Source of the DNA: CAVQRB01 sp963715055
Lineage (GTDB): Bacteria > Pseudomonadota > Alphaproteobacteria > Rhodobacterales > Rhodobacteraceae
NCBI GenBank assembly: GCA_963715055.1
Contig: CAVQRB010000018.1
Location: 62,001-126,000, forward strand
DNA: 64,000 nt
Direction: 5' to 3'
This document shows positions 63,380 through 64,000 of this stretch, piece by piece; position 1 is the first letter of the stretch, and every line of letters starts with the position of its first letter. The position numbers and the translations under genes are program-made. The notes beneath the pieces were generated by a model. That model searched no databases and was not told where the DNA came from. It was given only the letters and a program-made list of their open reading frames with translations.

Positions 63380-64000
63380 TCAGTTCCCCGGCGTGGTTTC
63401 GAGACCGACGGGCTGCCCGACCACCACGAAATGCAGACCGTCTGGGTCCAGCAAGTCACCGGCCACGCGTTTGACATCCTCGAGCGTCACCGCCTCGACC
63501 CGTTCGTTGCGGCTCTCGATGTAGTCGATGGGCAGGCCCATCATCTGCATCCCGACCATGATCTTCGCGATCGGGGCATTGCCGTCAAAACGCAGCGGAT
63601 ACTCGCCGGTCATGTAGGTCTTGGCGTCGTCGAGTTCGGCCTGTGTGACGCCTTCGGTTGCGGCCCGCGCCCATTCTGCGCGGATCACCTCGATCGCCTC
63701 CGCGATCCGGTCGTTCGCCGAACTGACCGAGCCCAGATAGACTGCGGCCAGATCCTTTGGCGCCAGATAGGAATAGACGCCATAGGTCAGCCCGCGTTTC
63801 TCGCGCACTTCCTGCATCAGCCGCGATTCGAAGGAGCCCCCGCCCAGAACCTGGTTAAGCACCGCCGCCACGAAGTAATCCGGATCTTCGAGCGTGATCC
63901 CGGGCTGGCCGAAGAGCGCCACCGACTGCGGTGTCTCGAAGGGAACCACGGTCAGCCCGCCGGGAATCGACAAATTCGCCGGCGACGGCATCGGCGCACC
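63380..64000 (-). CDS. M16-family peptidase, C-terminal part (runs off right edge)
   Basis: The frame enters from the right edge (codons for G-A-P precede the first internal Met at 63991) and ends at 63380, giving about 206 residues. The sequence matches the C-terminal lobe of pitrilysin/insulinase-type proteins: GGGSFESRLMQEVREKRGLTYGVYS, YMTGEYPLRFDG, and VTLEDVKRVAGDLLDPD. The zinc motif H-x-x-E-H would be upstream of the window or in a partner subunit. It is convergent with the aldehyde dehydrogenase gene, 27 bases away. Confidence 0.88.
   Translation of the reverse strand, partial: GAPMPSPANLSIPGGLTVVPFETPQSVALFGQPGITLEDPDYFVAAVLNQVLGGGSFESRLMQEVREKRGLTYGVYSYLAPKDLAAVYLGSVSSANDRIAEAIEVIRAEWARAATEGVTQAELDDAKTYMTGEYPLRFDGNAPIAKIMVGMQMMGLPIDYIESRNERVEAVTLEDVKRVAGDLLDPDGLHFVVVGQPVGLETTPGN

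Overview
The window is high-GC DNA, and almost every base is coding. Its gene content points to an aerobic alphaproteobacterium of the Rhodobacteraceae/Roseobacteraceae type. The evidence is an RpoE-ChrR (singlet-oxygen response) locus linked to SDR, DUF3833, MFS, DUF1365 and FAD-oxidase genes, a TRAP transporter, a liv-type ABC system flanked by two acyl-CoA ligase genes, a PuuD-type urate oxidase with a cytochrome c tail, and the intergenic motif CTTTTGG..AAATATCCC. I saw no rRNA, tRNA, CRISPR array, insertion sequence or phage gene. No gene-free stretch exceeds about 300 bases.

Layout. 0-2.4 kb: the edge of an ABC permease gene, an unassigned polytopic membrane protein and a lipoprotein hydrolase. 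2.5-11.9 kb: a minus-strand uptake and activation operon (FAA1-type ligase, LivG, LivH, LivM, LivK, LivF, PaaK-type ligase), interrupted by a GFA-domain gene and an opposite-strand small membrane-protein gene. 12.1-19.4 kb: an M20 amidohydrolase of the allantoate type, Hsp20, an orphan formate dehydrogenase alpha subunit, a histidine phosphatase, a GST and a LYS1-type saccharopine dehydrogenase. 19.3-25.4 kb: the RpoE/ChrR stress locus, with divergent promoters fitting the RpoE consensus. 25.4-46.7 kb: a large acid-sugar catabolic region made of a minus-strand operon (SDR, IlvD/Edd dehydratase, FAH hydrolase, 2-hydroxyacid dehydrogenase, MR/MLE dehydratase), a plus-strand ltnD-denD pair, a GntR regulator, and a 13-kb plus-strand operon (TRAP dctPQM, PhyH dioxygenase, uxaA, two Gfo/Idh oxidoreductases, an AroE-like gene, a second beta-hydroxyacid dehydrogenase, an EamA exporter, kdgK, uxuA). 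46.7-49.7 kb: rmuC-mutL. 49.8-55.8 kb: a ureide pathway (puuE-uraD fusion, ureidoglycine aminohydrolase, allA, NCS2 permease, puuD, and a divergent HIU hydrolase). 55.8-59.7 kb: a Mn/Fe-type ABC importer (sitABCD-like) with an operator inside its promoter. 60-63.4 kb: deoC with a double-length aldehyde dehydrogenase. The right edge holds part of an M16 peptidase gene.

How it works together. The acid-sugar region would import sugar acids through the TRAP system, oxidise or dehydrate them, and release 2-keto-3-deoxy acids. These are then either phosphorylated by KdgK or oxidised and hydrolysed to pyruvate plus a hydroxy acid. The ureide region would take urate to glyoxylate, urea and ammonia, except for one step (allantoate amidohydrolase) that the M20 gene at 12-13 kb could supply.

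Data caveat. Between 26.2 and 55.8 kb, eight genes carry ten frame breaks, and every one is a net +1 base. Removing single bases restores family-like reading frames whose lengths are exact multiples of three. No such breaks occur at 0-26 kb or 56-64 kb. These look more like sequence errors than gene decay. The affected genes are listed as pseudogenes because the frame is broken as given.
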